From assembly GCA_964344895.1 (NCBI GenBank), contig CAYFPB010000073.1, positions 1 to 6,718 of the forward strand: a stretch of DNA of 6,718 nt, given 5' to 3'. The notes below the pieces were generated by a model, which worked only from the letters and a program-made list of their open reading frames with translations, was not told the origin of the DNA and made no database searches. The DNA is from UBA6164 sp964344895. Lineage in GTDB: Bacteria; Patescibacteriota; Gracilibacteria; BD1-5; UBA6164. This document shows positions 6,424-6,718 of the stretch, piece by piece (position 1 is the first letter of the stretch; the number at the start of each line of letters is the position of its first letter). The translations under genes were made by a program, and so were the position numbers.

Positions 6424-6458
6424 CTCCTCCACTTGCTAGAAGGAGGCTGGGAGGGATT
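6424..6458 (-). repeat. GC-rich hairpin repeat, divergent copy
   Basis: CCTCC (6426-6430) pairs with GGAGG (6442-6446), followed by CTGGGAGGGATT. On the minus strand it reads AATCCCTCCCAG before the hairpin, parallel to the CCCTAACCCC flank of the copies at 1231 and 6533. It lies in the presumed adhesin leader, 70-110 bases before the start codon. It is less conserved than the other copies, so family membership is probable rather than certain. Confidence 0.55.
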
Positions 6459-6479
6459 AATTGCTATCCAATCTATCCC

Positions 6480-6508
6480 ATTATAAAAAAAAAAAAAAAA
6501 CGCAAATC
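6480..6508 (-). promoter_or_regulatory. Adhesin promoter with a 16-bp poly-T tract in the spacer
   Basis: Minus-strand TATAAT (6480-6485) is immediately preceded by a homopolymer of 16 T (6485-6500 as A on the plus strand). Weak -35 candidates lie just beyond it (TTGCGT at 6500-6505 with a 14-bp spacer, or GATTTG at 6503-6508 with a 17-bp spacer). The predicted start near 6473 gives a leader of about 120 bases before ATG 6351. The tract fills the -35 to -10 spacer, so slippage would change spacing and promoter strength. Confidence 0.45.
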
Positions 6509-6532
6509 TTTTTTTGATTTTTTTTCAAAAAC

Positions 6533-6575
6533 AAAAAAAAACTCTCCTTTGAAGGAGAGGGGTTAGGGGTGAGAG
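6533..6575 (-). terminator. Repeat-derived Rho-independent terminator for the right-edge gene
   Basis: CTCTCCTT (6542-6549) pairs perfectly with AAGGAGAG (6552-6559). On the minus strand the hairpin is followed by nine T (6533-6541), and it is preceded by the family flank CTCACCCCTAACCCC (6560-6574). It lies 48 bases after the stop at 6623-6625 and separates that gene from the adhesin promoter. Confidence 0.8.
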
Positions 6576-6622
6576 ATTTTTTGGCTTAGCTCTGAGATTA
6601 TAAAAATAAGCTTAAATTTATT

Positions 6623-6718
6623 TTATCTAGACTTAGCTTTTTTATTCAATTCCATATTCTTTATTCTTCTTTTTTTATTCTGAATATATCTTTTATCGTT
6701 GATATTCAAATTCATGTT
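6623..6718 (-). CDS. Possible C-terminal end of a basic protein entering from the right edge
   Basis: A minus-strand frame runs from the window edge to TAA at 6623-6625, giving 31 residues, very rich in Lys, Arg and Asn (for example IQNKKRRIKNMEL and NKKAKSR). An ATG at 6713-6715 could start a 30-residue peptide, but it is more likely the tail of a larger gene cut by the window. A strong terminator downstream on the same strand supports transcription in this direction. I do not recognise the family. Confidence 0.4.
   Translation of the reverse strand, partial: NMNLNINDKRYIQNKKRRIKNMELNKKAKSR

Noticed and set aside
6357..6566. Plus-strand open frame of 69 codons
   Set aside because: It runs through two hairpin repeats, the poly-A tract and a terminator; its Lys run is the homopolymer, not protein.
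1..6718. CRISPR array, tRNA, rRNA or insertion sequence
   Set aside because: No regularly spaced direct repeats, cloverleaf, rRNA signature or transposase motif was seen on either strand.

Overview
The window is AT-rich DNA from a bacterium that reads UGA as glycine (genetic code 25). This points to Candidatus Gracilibacteria (BD1-5) or Absconditabacteria (SR1) of the Patescibacteria/CPR. The clearest proof is the YifB/ComM gene on the minus strand, whose Walker A motif reads D-UGA-P-P-UGA-S-UGA-K-T and becomes DGPPGSGKT only if UGA is Gly. All the larger genes have many such codons at conserved glycines, and every gene end seen is TAA or TAG. Read with the standard code, nearly every gene here would look like fragments. 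I cannot separate the two phyla from this window.

Layout. 1-273: a small self-contained plus-strand unit (promoter, 33-codon ORF with a Gly-Gly motif, strong terminator). 285-412: a second plus-strand promoter followed by a compact structured RNA and terminator, whose 3' end is antisense to the end of a toxin gene. 379-4072: a tightly spaced minus-strand gene string, in transcription order yifB/comM, a HigB/Gp49-like toxin, an XRE antitoxin, a polysaccharide pyruvyl transferase carrying an in-frame repeat insertion and a short C-terminus, and a PemK/MazF-like toxin with no recognisable antitoxin beside it. 4073-4199: divergent promoters. 4200-5202: a plus-strand pair of overlapping genes, an acidic lipoprotein and DNA polymerase III delta-prime (holB). 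5201-5236: a perfect palindromic terminator serving two convergent genes. 5239-6351: a minus-strand secreted fibre/adhesin-like protein with three NVGIGT repeats. 6352-6622: several GC-rich hairpin repeats plus a promoter that contains a 16-bp homopolymer. 6623-6718: probably the end of another minus-strand gene entering from the right edge.

How it fits together. YifB/ComM (processing of incoming DNA) and HolB (replication) are housekeeping genes. Inserted around them is accessory material: one complete toxin-antitoxin pair with an apparent internal promoter/operator, one orphan toxin, a cell-surface glycan modifier and a surface fibre. A family of short GC-rich hairpins with a CCCTAAC-type flank recurs at least four times. 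Two copies act as apparent terminators, one or two lie in the presumed adhesin leader, and one is inside the pyruvyl transferase coding sequence. The most interesting points are the poly-T promoter spacer before the adhesin (possible phase variation), the small Gly-Gly peptide gene, the structured RNA convergent with the orphan toxin, and the palindrome between the toxin and antitoxin genes.
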